Shown in pieces: positions 36,398 to 45,546 of a stretch of DNA of 64,000 nt. The notes under the pieces are model-generated. The model had not been told where the DNA came from and made no database searches. It saw only the letters and a program-made list of their open reading frames with translations. Position 1 is the first letter of the stretch, and every line of letters starts with the position of its first letter. A program made the translations under genes and the position numbers. This stretch comes from Shinella sp. PSBB067. GTDB taxonomy: Bacteria; Pseudomonadota; Alphaproteobacteria; Rhizobiales; Rhizobiaceae. The stretch is taken from positions 2,418,001-2,482,000 of the forward strand of contig NZ_CP069303.1 in NCBI RefSeq assembly GCF_016839145.1. Reading direction: 5' to 3'.

Positions 36398-37174
36398 CTA
36401 TTTGCCCGGATAGGCGCGCGTCATCAACCGGCCGAGTTCCGGCCGTGGCGCCGCGTCGCCGCAAAGCCTCAGGCACGCCCAGGCGGTGGCGAGGTTGCTG
36501 GTGACGACCGGCTTGCCGATGGCGGCCTCGATCTCTGCCGCCACGCCCGCCGCGCGAACGGCCGTGCAGGAGATGAAGAGCGCGTCGCAATCGGGAGCCG
36601 TCGCTTCCCGGGCGAAAGCGACGATCTCGTCGGGGGAAATGCGCGCCATCTCCCGGTCGTCGGAAAGGCCGAGGCAGGTGAAGCGGGCGATGTCGAAGCC
36701 GAGCGCCAGGAAATAATCCGCCATCGGCCGGCTGGTTTCGAGCGTATAGGGCGTCAGCACCGAGATGCGCCTCGCGCCGAAGGCCTTGAGGCCGCGGACG
36801 GCGGCGGCGGTCGGCGTCACGACGGCAGCCTCCGGCTTGGCGGCCTTGACGGCCGCCTCCACCGCATCGTCACCGATCACCACCGAGGCGGAGGTGCAGG
36901 AATACATGACGACGTCGAGCGGCTCGTCCGGCAGGATGAGCGCGGCGCCGGCCGTCAGCGAGGGCTGCATGGCGCGCAGGTTCTCCGGCGTCACCGGGTT
37001 GGCATAGGGAATGCGCGTGGCGTAGACGCCGATCCGGTCGCTTGCGACCATGCGCTGGAAATCCACCTCCGTCGTATGATCTGTCGCCAGGATGATCAGG
37101 CCGACTCGCTTTTCCAGCGGGCGGTCGTCGAGCCTCGGCGCGCGGGAAGCAAGGGATAGTTCGAGCGTCTGCAT
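36398..37174 (-). CDS. eutA: Asp/Glu racemase-family protein of hydroxyectoine utilisation
   Basis: A 258-residue member of the maleate isomerase/Asp-Glu racemase family. The two catalytic cysteines sit in VVMYSCTSASVVIG and DALFISCTAVRAAGV, with PTAAAVRGLKAFGARRISVLTPY between. EutA is thought to interconvert stereoisomers of hydroxyectoine derivatives. ATG at MQTLELSLAS overlaps the ehuD stop by one base; a much longer frame in the same phase covers ehuD antisense-phase sequence and is not real. Confidence 0.9.
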   Translation of the reverse strand: MQTLELSLASRAPRLDDRPLEKRVGLIILATDHTTEVDFQRMVASDRIGVYATRIPYANPVTPENLRAMQPSLTAGAALILPDEPLDVVMYSCTSASVVIGDDAVEAAVKAAKPEAAVVTPTAAAVRGLKAFGARRISVLTPYTLETSRPMADYFLALGFDIARFTCLGLSDDREMARISPDEIVAFAREATAPDCDALFISCTAVRAAGVAAEIEAAIGKPVVTSNLATAWACLRLCGDAAPRPELGRLMTRAYPGK

Positions 37175-37836
37175 CAGCGTTCCTCCACGCGGGCATAGCG
37201 TTCTTCCAGCCAGCGCAGGAAGACGACGGAGATCAGGCTCATGACCAGGAAGAACACCCCGACCAGCGTCATCGGCTCGATGTAGCGATAGCTGCTGTTG
37301 GCGACGCTCTTGGCCTGGTTCATCAGTTCGAGCACCGTGATCGCGGAGAGCAGCGGCGTCTCCTTGAACATGGCGATCAGGTAGTTGGCGAGCGCCGGGA
37401 TCATCGGCGGGATCGCCTGCGGCAGCACCACATGGATCCATGTCTGCCGGCCGGTGAGGTTCGTCGCCTTCGCCGCCTCCCACTGGCCGCGCGGCACGTT
37501 CTCGATGCCGGCGCGGTAGACCTCCGCGGCATAGGTACCGTAGTGCAGGCCGAGCCCGATGACGCCGGCCGCGAGCGCCGGCAGGCGGATGCCGACGTCC
37601 GGCAGCACATAGAAGATGAAGTAGAGCTGCACGAGCAGCGGCGTGCCGCGGATGAACTCGACCACGAAGCCGGTCACCTTCGCGACGGGCTTCGGCGCGG
37701 TCATGCGCAGGATCGCGAAGAGGAGGCCGACGGCGGCGGCAAGGGCGGCGCCGAGCACGGTCGCAAGGATCGTGATCTTCAGGCCCTCGATGAGGGTCGG
37801 CATGATCTGCCAGACGAAGTTCCAGTCCCATTCCAT
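37174..37836 (-). CDS. ehuD: Ectoine/hydroxyectoine ABC transporter permease EhuD
   Basis: A 220-residue polar-amino-acid-type permease with about five membrane helices. The EAA loop reads GQWEAAKATNLTGRQTWIHVVLPQAIPP, and FIRGTPLLVQLYFIFYVLP is the family segment. It forms the channel with EhuC. Begins MEWDWNFVWQIMPTLIEGL, two bases after ehuC. Confidence 0.92.
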   Translation of the reverse strand: MEWDWNFVWQIMPTLIEGLKITILATVLGAALAAAVGLLFAILRMTAPKPVAKVTGFVVEFIRGTPLLVQLYFIFYVLPDVGIRLPALAAGVIGLGLHYGTYAAEVYRAGIENVPRGQWEAAKATNLTGRQTWIHVVLPQAIPPMIPALANYLIAMFKETPLLSAITVLELMNQAKSVANSSYRYIEPMTLVGVFFLVMSLISVVFLRWLEERYARVEER

Positions 37837-37838
37837 CG

Positions 37839-38498
37839 TCAGGTCCTCACACCGTCGAGGCCGCGGGTGACCCGGCGCTCCAGCCAGCGCATGCCGTAGG
37901 AGATGGCGAGCGCCATCAGGAAATAGAGCACGAGGATGACCGTAAAGGGGATCAGCGTGCTGCCGGTCTGCGCGCGCACGACCTGCGCCTGGAAGGTCAT
38001 GTCGGTGAGCGAGATCAGCGAGACCACGGCCGTGGCCTTCAGCAGTTCGATCGCATTGTTGCCGAAGGTCGGCAGCATCAAAGGCAACGCCTGCGGCAGG
38101 ATGATGTGGCGCATCGCCTGGCTGCGCGTCAGGTTCAGCGCGATGCAGGCCTCCCGCTGCTCGCGGCCGATGGCCTTGACCGCGCCGCGCACGACCTCCG
38201 CCCCGTAGGCCCCGACATTCAGCCCCAGCGCCAGCACCCCGGCCTGCAGCGGCGACAGCGTGATCCCCGCGAAGGGCAGCACGAAATAGGCCCAGAAGAG
38301 CTGCACGAAGATCGACGTGCCGCGGAAGAATTCGATATAGGTCGTGGCCAGCGCCCTGACCGCCATGAAGCGGCTGACGCGGCCGAGCCCGGCGGCGAAC
38401 GCCATGACGACGGCCAGCACCGAGCCCATGACGGTGAGTTCCACCGTCACCAGCGCGCCTTGCAGGATCAGACCTATGTAGCCGGACCAGTCGGTCAT
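37839..38498 (-). CDS. ehuC: Ectoine/hydroxyectoine ABC transporter permease EhuC
   Basis: A 219-residue permease of the same family as EhuD (YIEFFRGTSIFVQLFWAYFVLP, EAA loop REQREACIALNLTRSQAMRHIILPQALP). ATG at MTDWSGYIGL is used over a TTG four codons earlier; GGGA precedes it. It lies 214 bases after ehuB, the gap being filled by a palindromic repeat, so its expression may be lower than that of the binding protein. Confidence 0.92.
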   Translation of the reverse strand: MTDWSGYIGLILQGALVTVELTVMGSVLAVVMAFAAGLGRVSRFMAVRALATTYIEFFRGTSIFVQLFWAYFVLPFAGITLSPLQAGVLALGLNVGAYGAEVVRGAVKAIGREQREACIALNLTRSQAMRHIILPQALPLMLPTFGNNAIELLKATAVVSLISLTDMTFQAQVVRAQTGSTLIPFTVILVLYFLMALAISYGMRWLERRVTRGLDGVRT

Positions 38499-38530
38499 CG
38501 TGCGTCCCAAGTTGATAACGAAAGAATCTG

Positions 38531-38690
38531 CCCATCACCTGCCTGCCGGCACCTTCCCCCCGTAAACGGGGAGAAGGGCGAACAGGCCGCGATATCCCGA
38601 ACGTCGAACGAAGCGATGCGGGAAACCCCGGCCACCTGCTCCTTCTCCCCGTTTGCGGTAAGAAGGTCGCGGCAGCGGGATGAGGGGCAA
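38531..38690. repeat. Mosaic palindromic repeat between ehuB and ehuC
   Basis: Two GAAGG-type palindromes (about 38552-38577 and 38641-38666; each of the form CCTTC-n-CCCCGT...ACGGGG-n-GAAGG) are flanked by further inverted blocks CTGCCG..ACCTTC on both sides, so the whole element can fold on itself. The sequence type recurs in Rhizobium and Sinorhizobium intergenic regions. It lies inside the operon between binding protein and permease genes. Confidence 0.8.
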
Positions 38691-38712
38691 ACTCGCGACT
38701 ACATTCCTCTCG

Positions 38713-39564
38713 TCACTGCGCCGCGCAGAGCTTTTCGCGGGTCGTCGACATCGCTGCCGCGGCGGAGAAGCCGTAGGGCTCGATGATCTTGGCGAACTCA
38801 CCCGATTCCTTCAGCTTGGCGAGCTCCACGTCGAAGGCGTCGCGCAGGGCCTCGTCGCCCTTCCTGAACGCCGCGCCGTCGCAATAGACCGGTGCGCCCT
38901 CGACCGGCGCCACGACCTCGATGCCCGGATCGTTCGCCTTGGAGACGAGGTCGTTGATCGACAGCACCGGCAGCGAGTAGACATCGATGCGGCCGTCCTG
39001 CAGCATCTTCAGGCCGCTCTGGCCATCCGGCACGACGATGACGCGATCGCGCGGCACGCCGGCTTCCAGCGCCAGCTTCTCCTCCGTGCCGCCGCCGGGC
39101 GCGCCGATCTTCGCATCGGGATTGTCGGCGATGTCCTTGTAGCTCTTGAGGGCGAGCGGATTGCCCTTCTTCAGAGCGAAGGCCTCGGCATCGCACAGGA
39201 TCGGCTCGGAATAGGCGACCGCCGCGCAGCGCTCCGGCTTCATGAAGAGGCCGGCGGTGATGACGTCGTGGCGGCCGGCCTGGAGGCCGGGGATCATCGC
39301 GCCGTATTCCGAGATCGAGGCGACGATGTCGCCGACGCCGAGGCGCTTGAAGACTTCACGCGCCACGTCGGGGGCCGCACCGGAAACCTTGCCGTCCGCC
39401 GCGACCGCCGTGAACGGCGGCTCGTTGGCGATGGCGACGCGGGCAAAGCCCTGTTCCTTCAACTGTTCCAGCTTCGCGTCGTCGGCCGAAGCCGGCGCGG
39501 CGGCGACAATTGCCATCAGCGCGCTCGCGCCGGCGGCCATGGTCAAAAATGTCCTCATGCTCAT
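38713..39564 (-). CDS. ehuB: Ectoine/hydroxyectoine-binding periplasmic protein
   Basis: A 283-residue type II solute-binding protein with a signal peptide (MSMRTFLTMAAGASALMAIV, cut after ASA). DKLEQLKEQ-like opening, FARVAIANEPPFTAVAADG and EYGAMIPGLQAGRHDVITAGLFMKPERC match EhuB of Sinorhizobium, which binds ectoine and hydroxyectoine in a tryptophan/phenylalanine cage. The first of two nearby ATG codons is better spaced from GAGGAG. 65 bases downstream of ehuA. Confidence 0.93.
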   Translation of the reverse strand: MSMRTFLTMAAGASALMAIVAAAPASADDAKLEQLKEQGFARVAIANEPPFTAVAADGKVSGAAPDVAREVFKRLGVGDIVASISEYGAMIPGLQAGRHDVITAGLFMKPERCAAVAYSEPILCDAEAFALKKGNPLALKSYKDIADNPDAKIGAPGGGTEEKLALEAGVPRDRVIVVPDGQSGLKMLQDGRIDVYSLPVLSINDLVSKANDPGIEVVAPVEGAPVYCDGAAFRKGDEALRDAFDVELAKLKESGEFAKIIEPYGFSAAAAMSTTREKLCAAQ

Positions 39565-39629
39565 TGTTCCGAACTCCTCTGGCTGTCCTGGTTTTGCTTG
39601 GAGCCTTGTTTCCGAGCGGGAAGATCCCC

Positions 39630-40415
39630 TCAGACGCGGTGCCCTGCCGCGATGATCTTGCGCAGGAAGGTCTGCGTGCGTTCCTGCCTGGGATTGCGGA
39701 AAATCTCGTCCGGCTTGCCTTCCTCGACGATCCGGCCGCGGTCGAAGAAGAGGATGCGGTCGGCAAAGTCGTGGGCAAAGCCCATTTCATGCGTCACGAG
39801 CAGCATCGTCATGTCCGTCTCGGCGGCGAGCTTGCGCATGACGTTGAGCACCTCCTCCACCAGCTCCGGATCGAGCGCGGAGGTGACTTCGTCGAACAGC
39901 ATGATCTTCGGCGAGAGCGCCAGCGCCCGGGCGATGGCGACGCGCTGCTTCTGCCCGCCGGAGAGTTGCGAGGGCATGCTCTTCGCCTTGTCGGCAAGGC
40001 CGACCATGTCGAGAAGTTCCATCGCCCGCTTCTGCGCCGCCGCCTTCGCCACGCCCTTCGTCAGCATCGGCGCGAGCGTCACGTTGTCGAGCACGCATTT
40101 GTGCGGAAAGAGATTGAAGTGCTGGAAGACCATGCCGATCTTCTCGCGCATCCGGTGCAGATGGCGGTCGTCCGCCGGCACGAGGCTGCCGTTCTTCGGC
40201 ATGTGGTAGAGCTGGTCGCCGTCGACCTCGACATGGCCGCCGCTGATCGTCTCGAGCGTCATGAGGATGCGCAGGATCGTCGTCTTGCCCGAGCCGGACG
40301 GGCCTATGAGCGCGAGCTTCTCGCCCGGCAGCACCTCCATCGACAACCCGTCGAGCACGGTCAAGGGACCGTAGCGCTTGGTGATGTTGTCGATGCGGAT
40401 GATCGGTGCGGCCAT
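39630..40415 (-). CDS. ehuA: Ectoine/hydroxyectoine ABC transporter ATP-binding protein
   Basis: A 261-residue ABC ATPase of the polar amino acid class: Walker [10 protein letters not shown], signature LSGGQKQR, Walker [16 protein letters not shown]-loop [10 protein letters not shown] longer MSQQGETC start is out of place relative to the GGGAGA ribosome site; MAAPIIRI is preferred. First gene of the ehu/eut/doe operon; an upstream palindrome and TTGACA look like its control region. Confidence 0.93.
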   Translation of the reverse strand: MAAPIIRIDNITKRYGPLTVLDGLSMEVLPGEKLALIGPSGSGKTTILRILMTLETISGGHVEVDGDQLYHMPKNGSLVPADDRHLHRMREKIGMVFQHFNLFPHKCVLDNVTLAPMLTKGVAKAAAQKRAMELLDMVGLADKAKSMPSQLSGGQKQRVAIARALALSPKIMLFDEVTSALDPELVEEVLNVMRKLAAETDMTMLLVTHEMGFAHDFADRILFFDRGRIVEEGKPDEIFRNPRQERTQTFLRKIIAAGHRV

Positions 40416-40449
40416 GCATGTCTCTCCCTGTTGAGACAAGTTATGGCCT

Positions 40450-40512
40450 AACGATGCGCGGCGATCAAAATCATGTCAATCCGAATAATAATATCAGTAC
40501 AATTATTCTTCG
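40450..40512 (-). promoter_or_regulatory. ehuA promoter with EnuR-type operator
   Basis: In the 122 bases between enuR and ehuA the minus strand has TTGACA (40474-40479) as a likely -35; the -10 near 40451-40456 is weak. Directly upstream is an 11-bp inverted repeat with one mismatch (40482-40492 and 40502-40512; CGAATAATAAT type, spacing 9). EnuR is a known repressor of such operons and inverted repeats in this position are its known kind of site; the match here is inferred. Confidence 0.6.
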
Positions 40513-40537
40513 AATGCCTAATTGGCAGGCGTTTTCC

Positions 40538-41923
40538 TCAAATCGCGAGCAGCAGCGCCTCCGGACTTCCGCTGGCCAGCGAGGCCAGGATGCCGAGGCC
40601 GGTGCGAAGCTCCTGCTCGGTGGTCGAGCCGAGCGAGATGCGCACGGCCGGGTGCCAGCGCTGGTCGCAGGTACGGAAGGACGAGCCCGGCGCTATGGCC
40701 ACGCCGCGCAGGCGGGCCTGCGAGACGAACCCCTCCTCCGTGTGCCCCTCCGGCAGCGGCAGCCAGACGTGGAGGCTCTGCGGATGCGCATGGTAAGGCA
40801 GGCCCGCGAAGGCTTCTGCGGCAATGGCGTGACGCGCGGCAAGGGCCTTGCGCTGCCAGTTGACGAGCTCCATCGCCGTGCCGTCGGACACCCAGCGCGT
40901 CGCGATCTCGGCGATCGAGGGCGTCGCCATCCAGTTGGAGACGAGATGGCGGTTGGCGACGGCCGCGACATAGCGGTCGGGCGCGGCGAGATAGCCGATG
41001 CGCAGCCCCGGCACGGTGATCTTGGTGAAGCTCGTGATGTAGAGCGTTCGCTCCGGCGCATAGGCGGCGAGCGGCGGCGCCCTGTCCGCGACGAGCGGCC
41101 CGAGGATGTCGTTCTCGATGATCGCGATGTCGTGGCGCCGCGCCACTTCGGCCAGCGCCTGGCGGCGTTCCGCGCTCATCAGCGTGGCGGTCGGGTTGAT
41201 GACCGAGGGCTGCAGGAAGACCGCGCGGATCACGCCCTTGCGGCAGGCCTCGTCCAGCGCCTCGGGGATCATGCCGTCGCGATCGATGGGCAGGCCCTCC
41301 AGATGCAGGCCGAGATAGGTGGAGAGCGGCACCAGCGTATGGTGGCTGATCGCCTCCGTGGCGACGGTCGCGCCGGGCGGGGCGACGCTCATCAGCGCCA
41401 CCGTCATGCCCGACGTGGCGCCGTTGGTGAGGCTGACATTGAGCGGCGAGATGTCGAGGCCGCAGCGCGCCAGCCATTCGGCGGCAACGTTGCGATGGCG
41501 CGGGAACACCATGTTGGGCCGGAAGGACAGCGCCGAACTCGACGGCAGGTTCTCCGCCAGCCAGCCGAAGGCCTCGCGCATCCTTTCGAGATGAAGCTGC
41601 TCGCAGACCGGCTTGAGGATCGAAAGATCGACCAGTTCGCCGAGACGCTCGGGCAGGTAGGGCGGCTCCGGCTCCCGCGGCCGGGTCTGCACGAAGGAGC
41701 CGCGGCCGATCTCGCCCGAGATGAGCCCGCGGCGGATCAGCTCGTCATAGGCGCGGCTGACGGTCTGCACGGAAAGCTTCAGGTCGTCGGCGAGCTTGCG
41801 ATGCGGCAGGAGACGTGTACCGTTCGGCAGCAGCCCCTCCTGAATGGCGCGGGCAATCTGCTCGGCAAGGGAGAGGTAGGCCGGCCGGCGCAATTGGGAT
41901 GTATCGGGTCGCCAACTTGTCAT
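40538..41923 (-). CDS. enuR: MocR/GntR-type ectoine catabolism regulator
   Basis: A 461-residue regulator with an N-terminal GntR winged helix (SLAEQIARAIQEGLLPNGTRLLPHR, LKLSVQTVSRAYDELIRRGL) and a C-terminal aminotransferase-like domain that carries PLP on K301 in TSFTKITVPGLRIGYL. In Ruegeria, EnuR loses repression when the PLP reacts with ectoine-derived alpha-ADABA or diaminobutyrate. It reads in the same direction as ehuA, upstream of it, and is divergent from asnC/doeX. Confidence 0.93.
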   Translation of the reverse strand: MTSWRPDTSQLRRPAYLSLAEQIARAIQEGLLPNGTRLLPHRKLADDLKLSVQTVSRAYDELIRRGLISGEIGRGSFVQTRPREPEPPYLPERLGELVDLSILKPVCEQLHLERMREAFGWLAENLPSSSALSFRPNMVFPRHRNVAAEWLARCGLDISPLNVSLTNGATSGMTVALMSVAPPGATVATEAISHHTLVPLSTYLGLHLEGLPIDRDGMIPEALDEACRKGVIRAVFLQPSVINPTATLMSAERRQALAEVARRHDIAIIENDILGPLVADRAPPLAAYAPERTLYITSFTKITVPGLRIGYLAAPDRYVAAVANRHLVSNWMATPSIAEIATRWVSDGTAMELVNWQRKALAARHAIAAEAFAGLPYHAHPQSLHVWLPLPEGHTEEGFVSQARLRGVAIAPGSSFRTCDQRWHPAVRISLGSTTEQELRTGLGILASLASGSPEALLLAI

Positions 41924-42024
41924 GATTTCACAGTGCTCAAATTCAGTTCAATTGACAACGCCAAAATGCCCTCCCATTGTCTTTTTCCTTCCTTTGATAT
42001 GATCTTCGCCCGGAGGGCGCCCGC

Positions 42025-42507
42025 ATGAAACTCGACGCCATCGACCTGCGCATCCTGGAGGCCATCCAGGAGAACGGGCGTATCACCAAGCTGGCGCTGG
42101 CGGAAAAGGCCGGCCTTTCGCCCACGCCCTGCTGGCTGCGGCTGCGCAAGCTGGAAAAGGCGGGCATCGTTTCGGGCTACCATGCCCGTGTCGCCGTGCG
42201 GCGCGTCGCGCCGGTCGCCAGCGTCCTGATGGAGGTGACGCTCGCCAACCACCGGCAGTCCGATTTCGATCGCTTCGAGCGCGCCGTGGCCGCGACGCCG
42301 GAGATCGTCGCCTGCTGGTCGGTCGGCGGCGGCGTCGACTACATCCTGAAGATCATGGCGGCGGACATCGACGCCTACCAGCGCCTTGTCGACGGCCTGC
42401 TCGACCGCGAACTCGGCATCGACCGCTACTTCACCTACATCGTTACCAAGACGGTGAAGGAGGAGACCGTGCTGCCGCTCGCCACCCTCCTCACCGCCTC
42501 GCAGTAG
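42025..42507 (+). CDS. doeX: Lrp/AsnC-family regulator DoeX
   Basis: A 160-residue Lrp-type protein: N-terminal helix-turn-helix (LDAIDLRILEAIQENGRITKLALAEKAGLSPT) and C-terminal RAM ligand domain (VASVLMEVTLANHRQSDF ... VACWSVGGGVDYILKIMAADI). Called AsnC in rhizobial eut clusters and DoeX in Halomonas, where it binds near the doe genes. It starts the plus-strand arm and is followed by doeC across a 117-base space containing an inverted repeat. Confidence 0.9.
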   Translation: MKLDAIDLRILEAIQENGRITKLALAEKAGLSPTPCWLRLRKLEKAGIVSGYHARVAVRRVAPVASVLMEVTLANHRQSDFDRFERAVAATPEIVACWSVGGGVDYILKIMAADIDAYQRLVDGLLDRELGIDRYFTYIVTKTVKEETVLPLATLLTASQ

Positions 42508-42509
42508 AG

Positions 42510-42576
42510 AGATTGTCTACGCCGACCGGCGCCTTTGGCCAAAGTCTCTGCGCCCCGCCCCGGCAATAGACAATCT
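42510..42576. promoter_or_regulatory. Perfect 10-bp inverted repeat upstream of doeC
   Basis: AGATTGTCTA (42510-42519) and its exact inverse TAGACAATCT (42567-42576) lie 47 bases apart in the space between doeX and doeC. The core ATTGTCT also occurs upstream of doeX itself (41976-41982). Spaced sites of this kind suit an Lrp/AsnC protein that wraps DNA; DoeX is the obvious candidate. Confidence 0.5.
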
Positions 42577-42624
42577 GTCGCCCCGCCTCTGGCAGACTTC
42601 CCTCCAACAGCCAAGGAGGCCGCC

Positions 42625-44121
42625 ATGACTGCCGTATTCGCCCGCACGACCTTCCACGACGCCCTCGCCCGCCTTGCCGATCCGCACCTGCTGCGCGCGC
42701 TCTCCTATGTCGGCGGCCGCTGGGTGGCGGGCCGCGACGGCAACGGTTTCGAGGTCAAGGACCCCTCGTCCGGCGCAACGCTTGCCTGGGTGGCCGCCCT
42801 CGACGGCGACCAGGCTGCCGATGCCGTCTCCGCCGCAGCCGGCGCCTTTCCGGCCTGGCGGGACATGCTGCCGCAGCAACGCGCGACCATCCTGCGCAAG
42901 TGGCACGCGCTGATGCTGGAGGCCCGCGAGGACCTCGCCCTGCTGATGACGCTGGAACAGGGCAAGCCGCTTGCCGAATCCCGCGGCGAGATCGACTATG
43001 CCGCCTCCTTCCTCGAATGGTACGCCGAGGAAGGCAAGCGCCTCAACGCCGAGGGCATCACCAGCCACCTGCCGGGCGCGGAGATGATCGTGCGCCGCGA
43101 GGCGCTGGGCGTCGTCGGCATCGTCACGCCGTGGAACTTCCCCTCCGCCATGCTCACCCGCAAGGCCGCCGCGGCACTGGCGGCCGGCTGCACCGTCGTC
43201 GCGCATCCCTCCAGCGAGACGCCGCTTTCGGCGCTCGCCCTTGCCGAGCTCGGCGAGCGCGCCGGCCTTCCCGCCGGCGTCTTCAACGTCGTGACCGGCG
43301 ATGCCGCGACCATCGTCGGCCGCCTGAACGCCGAGCCCCGCGTCCGGGCGATGAGCTTCACCGGTTCGACGGAGATCGGCCGGCTGATCGCCGCCCAGTG
43401 CGCGCCGACGATGAAGCGGCTCATCATGGAACTGGGCGGCCATGCGCCGCTGATCGTCTTCGCCGATGCCGACATCGACAAGGCCGCCGACATCGCCGTC
43501 AACGCCAAGTTCGCCACGTCGGGCCAGGATTGCCTTGCCGCCAACCGCATCTATGTCGAGCGCCCGGCGCTCGCCGCCTTCACCCGGGCCTTCAAGGCGC
43601 GCATTGAGGCGCTGAAGGTCGGCGCGGGGCTGGAGGCCGGCGCCGAGATCGGTCCGCTGATGCACGAGCGCGCCATCGCCAAGGTGGAGGAACAGGTCGC
43701 CGACGCGCTGCAGCGCGGCGCAAAGCTCCTGGCCGGCGGCGAGCGCCACACGGCAGGCCCGCTTTTCTTCCAGCCGACGCTGCTCGCGGATGTTCCCGAC
43801 GACGCCCTCATCATGCGCGAGGAAACCTTCGGCCCCGTTGCCGCCGTCACTGCCTTCGACAGCGAGGCGGAGGTGATCGCCCGCGCCAACGACACCGAAT
43901 ACGGTCTCGTTGCCTATGTCGTGACCGAAAACGGCGCGCGCCAGATGCGCCTTGCCCGTGCGCTCGAATACGGCATGGTGGCGATCAACCGCGTGAAGAT
44001 CACCGGCGGCCCGATCCCCTTCGGCGGCTGGAAGCAATCCGGCCTCGGCCGCGAAGGCTCGCGCCACGGCATGGAAGCCTTCACCGAACTGAAATATCTC
44101 TGCATCGACACGGCCGCCTGA
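42625..44121 (+). CDS. doeC: Aspartate-semialdehyde dehydrogenase of ectoine catabolism
   Basis: A 498-residue aldehyde dehydrogenase-family enzyme (annotated ssd, succinate-semialdehyde dehydrogenase, in rhizobia). VVGIVTPWNFPSAMLTRK, MELGGHAPLIVF (general base Glu) and FATSGQDCLAANRIYVE (nucleophile Cys) are intact. In ectoine breakdown it oxidises L-aspartate semialdehyde to aspartate. ATG at MTAVFART follows AAGGAGG; the in-frame ATG thirty codons earlier covers the regulatory repeat. Confidence 0.92.
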   Translation: MTAVFARTTFHDALARLADPHLLRALSYVGGRWVAGRDGNGFEVKDPSSGATLAWVAALDGDQAADAVSAAAGAFPAWRDMLPQQRATILRKWHALMLEAREDLALLMTLEQGKPLAESRGEIDYAASFLEWYAEEGKRLNAEGITSHLPGAEMIVRREALGVVGIVTPWNFPSAMLTRKAAAALAAGCTVVAHPSSETPLSALALAELGERAGLPAGVFNVVTGDAATIVGRLNAEPRVRAMSFTGSTEIGRLIAAQCAPTMKRLIMELGGHAPLIVFADADIDKAADIAVNAKFATSGQDCLAANRIYVERPALAAFTRAFKARIEALKVGAGLEAGAEIGPLMHERAIAKVEEQVADALQRGAKLLAGGERHTAGPLFFQPTLLADVPDDALIMREETFGPVAAVTAFDSEAEVIARANDTEYGLVAYVVTENGARQMRLARALEYGMVAINRVKITGGPIPFGGWKQSGLGREGSRHGMEAFTELKYLCIDTAA

Positions 44122-44155
44122 TCCCGGGCGACGAACCACACCGAAAGGAAAGACC

Positions 44156-45529
44156 ATGCTCGACCGCCGCAACGAACTCACCGCCTGGGACCGCGACCAC
44201 TTCTTCCATCCGTCCACGCATATGGGCATGCACGCCCGCGGCGAGACGCCGACCCGCGTCATCGGCGGCGGCGAAGGCGTCTACATCACCGACCTCAACG
44301 GCAAGACCAGCCTCGACGCCTTTGCCGGCCTCTATTGCGTCAATGTCGGCTACGGCCGCCAGAAGATCGCCGACGCGATCGCCGAACAGGCGAAGAACCT
44401 CGCCTATTATCACGCCTATGTCGGCCACGGCACGGAAGCCTCGATCACGCTGTCCAAGATGATCATCGACCGCGCGCCCGAGGGCATGAGCCGCGTCTAT
44501 TTCGGCCTTTCCGGCTCGGATGCCAACGAGACCAACATCAAGCTCATCTGGTACTACAACAACGTCCTCGGCCGGCCGGAGAAGAAGAAGATCATCTCGC
44601 GCTGGCGCGGCTATCACGGCTCGGGCGTCATGACGGGATCGCTGACCGGCCTCCACCTCTTCCACAACGCCTTCGACCTGCCGCGCGCGCCGATCCTGCA
44701 CACGGAAGCGCCCTATTTCTTCCGCCGGCCCGACCGGTCAATGGACGAGGAGCAGTTCTCGCAATATTGCGCCGACAAGCTGGAGGAGATGATCCTCGCC
44801 GAAGGCCCGGACACCGTCGCCGCCTTCATCGGCGAGCCGATCCTCGGCACCGGCGGCATCGTGCCGCCGCCGAAGGGCTACTGGCAGAAGATCCAGGCCG
44901 TGCTCGACAGGTACGATATCCTGCTCGTCGCCGACGAGGTCGTCACCGGCTTCGGCCGCCTCGGCACGATGTTCGGCTCGGACCACTACGGCATGAAGCC
45001 CGATCTCATCACCATCGCCAAGGGCCTCACCTCCGCCTACGCGCCGCTCTCCGGCACCATCGTCTCGGACAGGATGTGGCAGGTGCTGGTGAAGGGTTCG
45101 GACGAGCTCGGCGCCATCGGCCACGGCTGGACCTATTCCTCGCACCCGATCTGCGCCGCCGCCGGCGTCGCCAATCTCGAACTCATCGACGAACTCGGCC
45201 TCGTCGAGAATGCCGGCTCCACCGGCGCCTATTTCCGCGCGGAACTCGCCAGCGCCGTCGGCGACCACAGGAATGTCGGCGAAGTGCGCGGCGACGGCCT
45301 GATGGCCGCCATCGAGTTCGTCGAGGACAAGGACGACCGCACCTTCTTCGACCCCGCAAGGAAGATCGGCGCGCAGGTCTCCGCCGCCCTTCTGGAACGC
45401 GGCGTCATCGGCCGCGCCATGCCGCAGGGCGACATCCTCGGCTTCGCCCCGCCGCTCTGCCTGACGCGGCAGGAGGCGGACATCGTGGTGAAGGCGACGG
45501 CCGATGCTGTGAAGTCCGTTCTCGGCTGA
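44156..45529 (+). CDS. doeD: L-2,4-diaminobutyrate transaminase
   Basis: A 457-residue class III omega-aminotransferase. The cofactor lysine is K289 in ITIAKGLTSAYAPLSG; HFFHPSTHMGMHARGE, YFGLSGSDANETNIKLIWYYNN and GGIVPPPKGYWQKIQ are DoeD-type blocks. It moves the amino group of diaminobutyrate to give aspartate semialdehyde for DoeC. Follows doeC by 34 bases with an AAAGGAAAG ribosome site. An IS481-type element begins just 18 bases past its stop. Confidence 0.92.
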   Translation: MLDRRNELTAWDRDHFFHPSTHMGMHARGETPTRVIGGGEGVYITDLNGKTSLDAFAGLYCVNVGYGRQKIADAIAEQAKNLAYYHAYVGHGTEASITLSKMIIDRAPEGMSRVYFGLSGSDANETNIKLIWYYNNVLGRPEKKKIISRWRGYHGSGVMTGSLTGLHLFHNAFDLPRAPILHTEAPYFFRRPDRSMDEEQFSQYCADKLEEMILAEGPDTVAAFIGEPILGTGGIVPPPKGYWQKIQAVLDRYDILLVADEVVTGFGRLGTMFGSDHYGMKPDLITIAKGLTSAYAPLSGTIVSDRMWQVLVKGSDELGAIGHGWTYSSHPICAAAGVANLELIDELGLVENAGSTGAYFRAELASAVGDHRNVGEVRGDGLMAAIEFVEDKDDRTFFDPARKIGAQVSAALLERGVIGRAMPQGDILGFAPPLCLTRQEADIVVKATADAVKSVLG

Positions 45530-45546
45530 TTCCGCTTGAACCGATC

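Noticed and set aside
36398..37831. 477-codon frame extending eutA upstream
   Set aside because: The extra part lies over ehuD in another phase and has no conserved sequence; the ATG at 37174 fits the EutA family.
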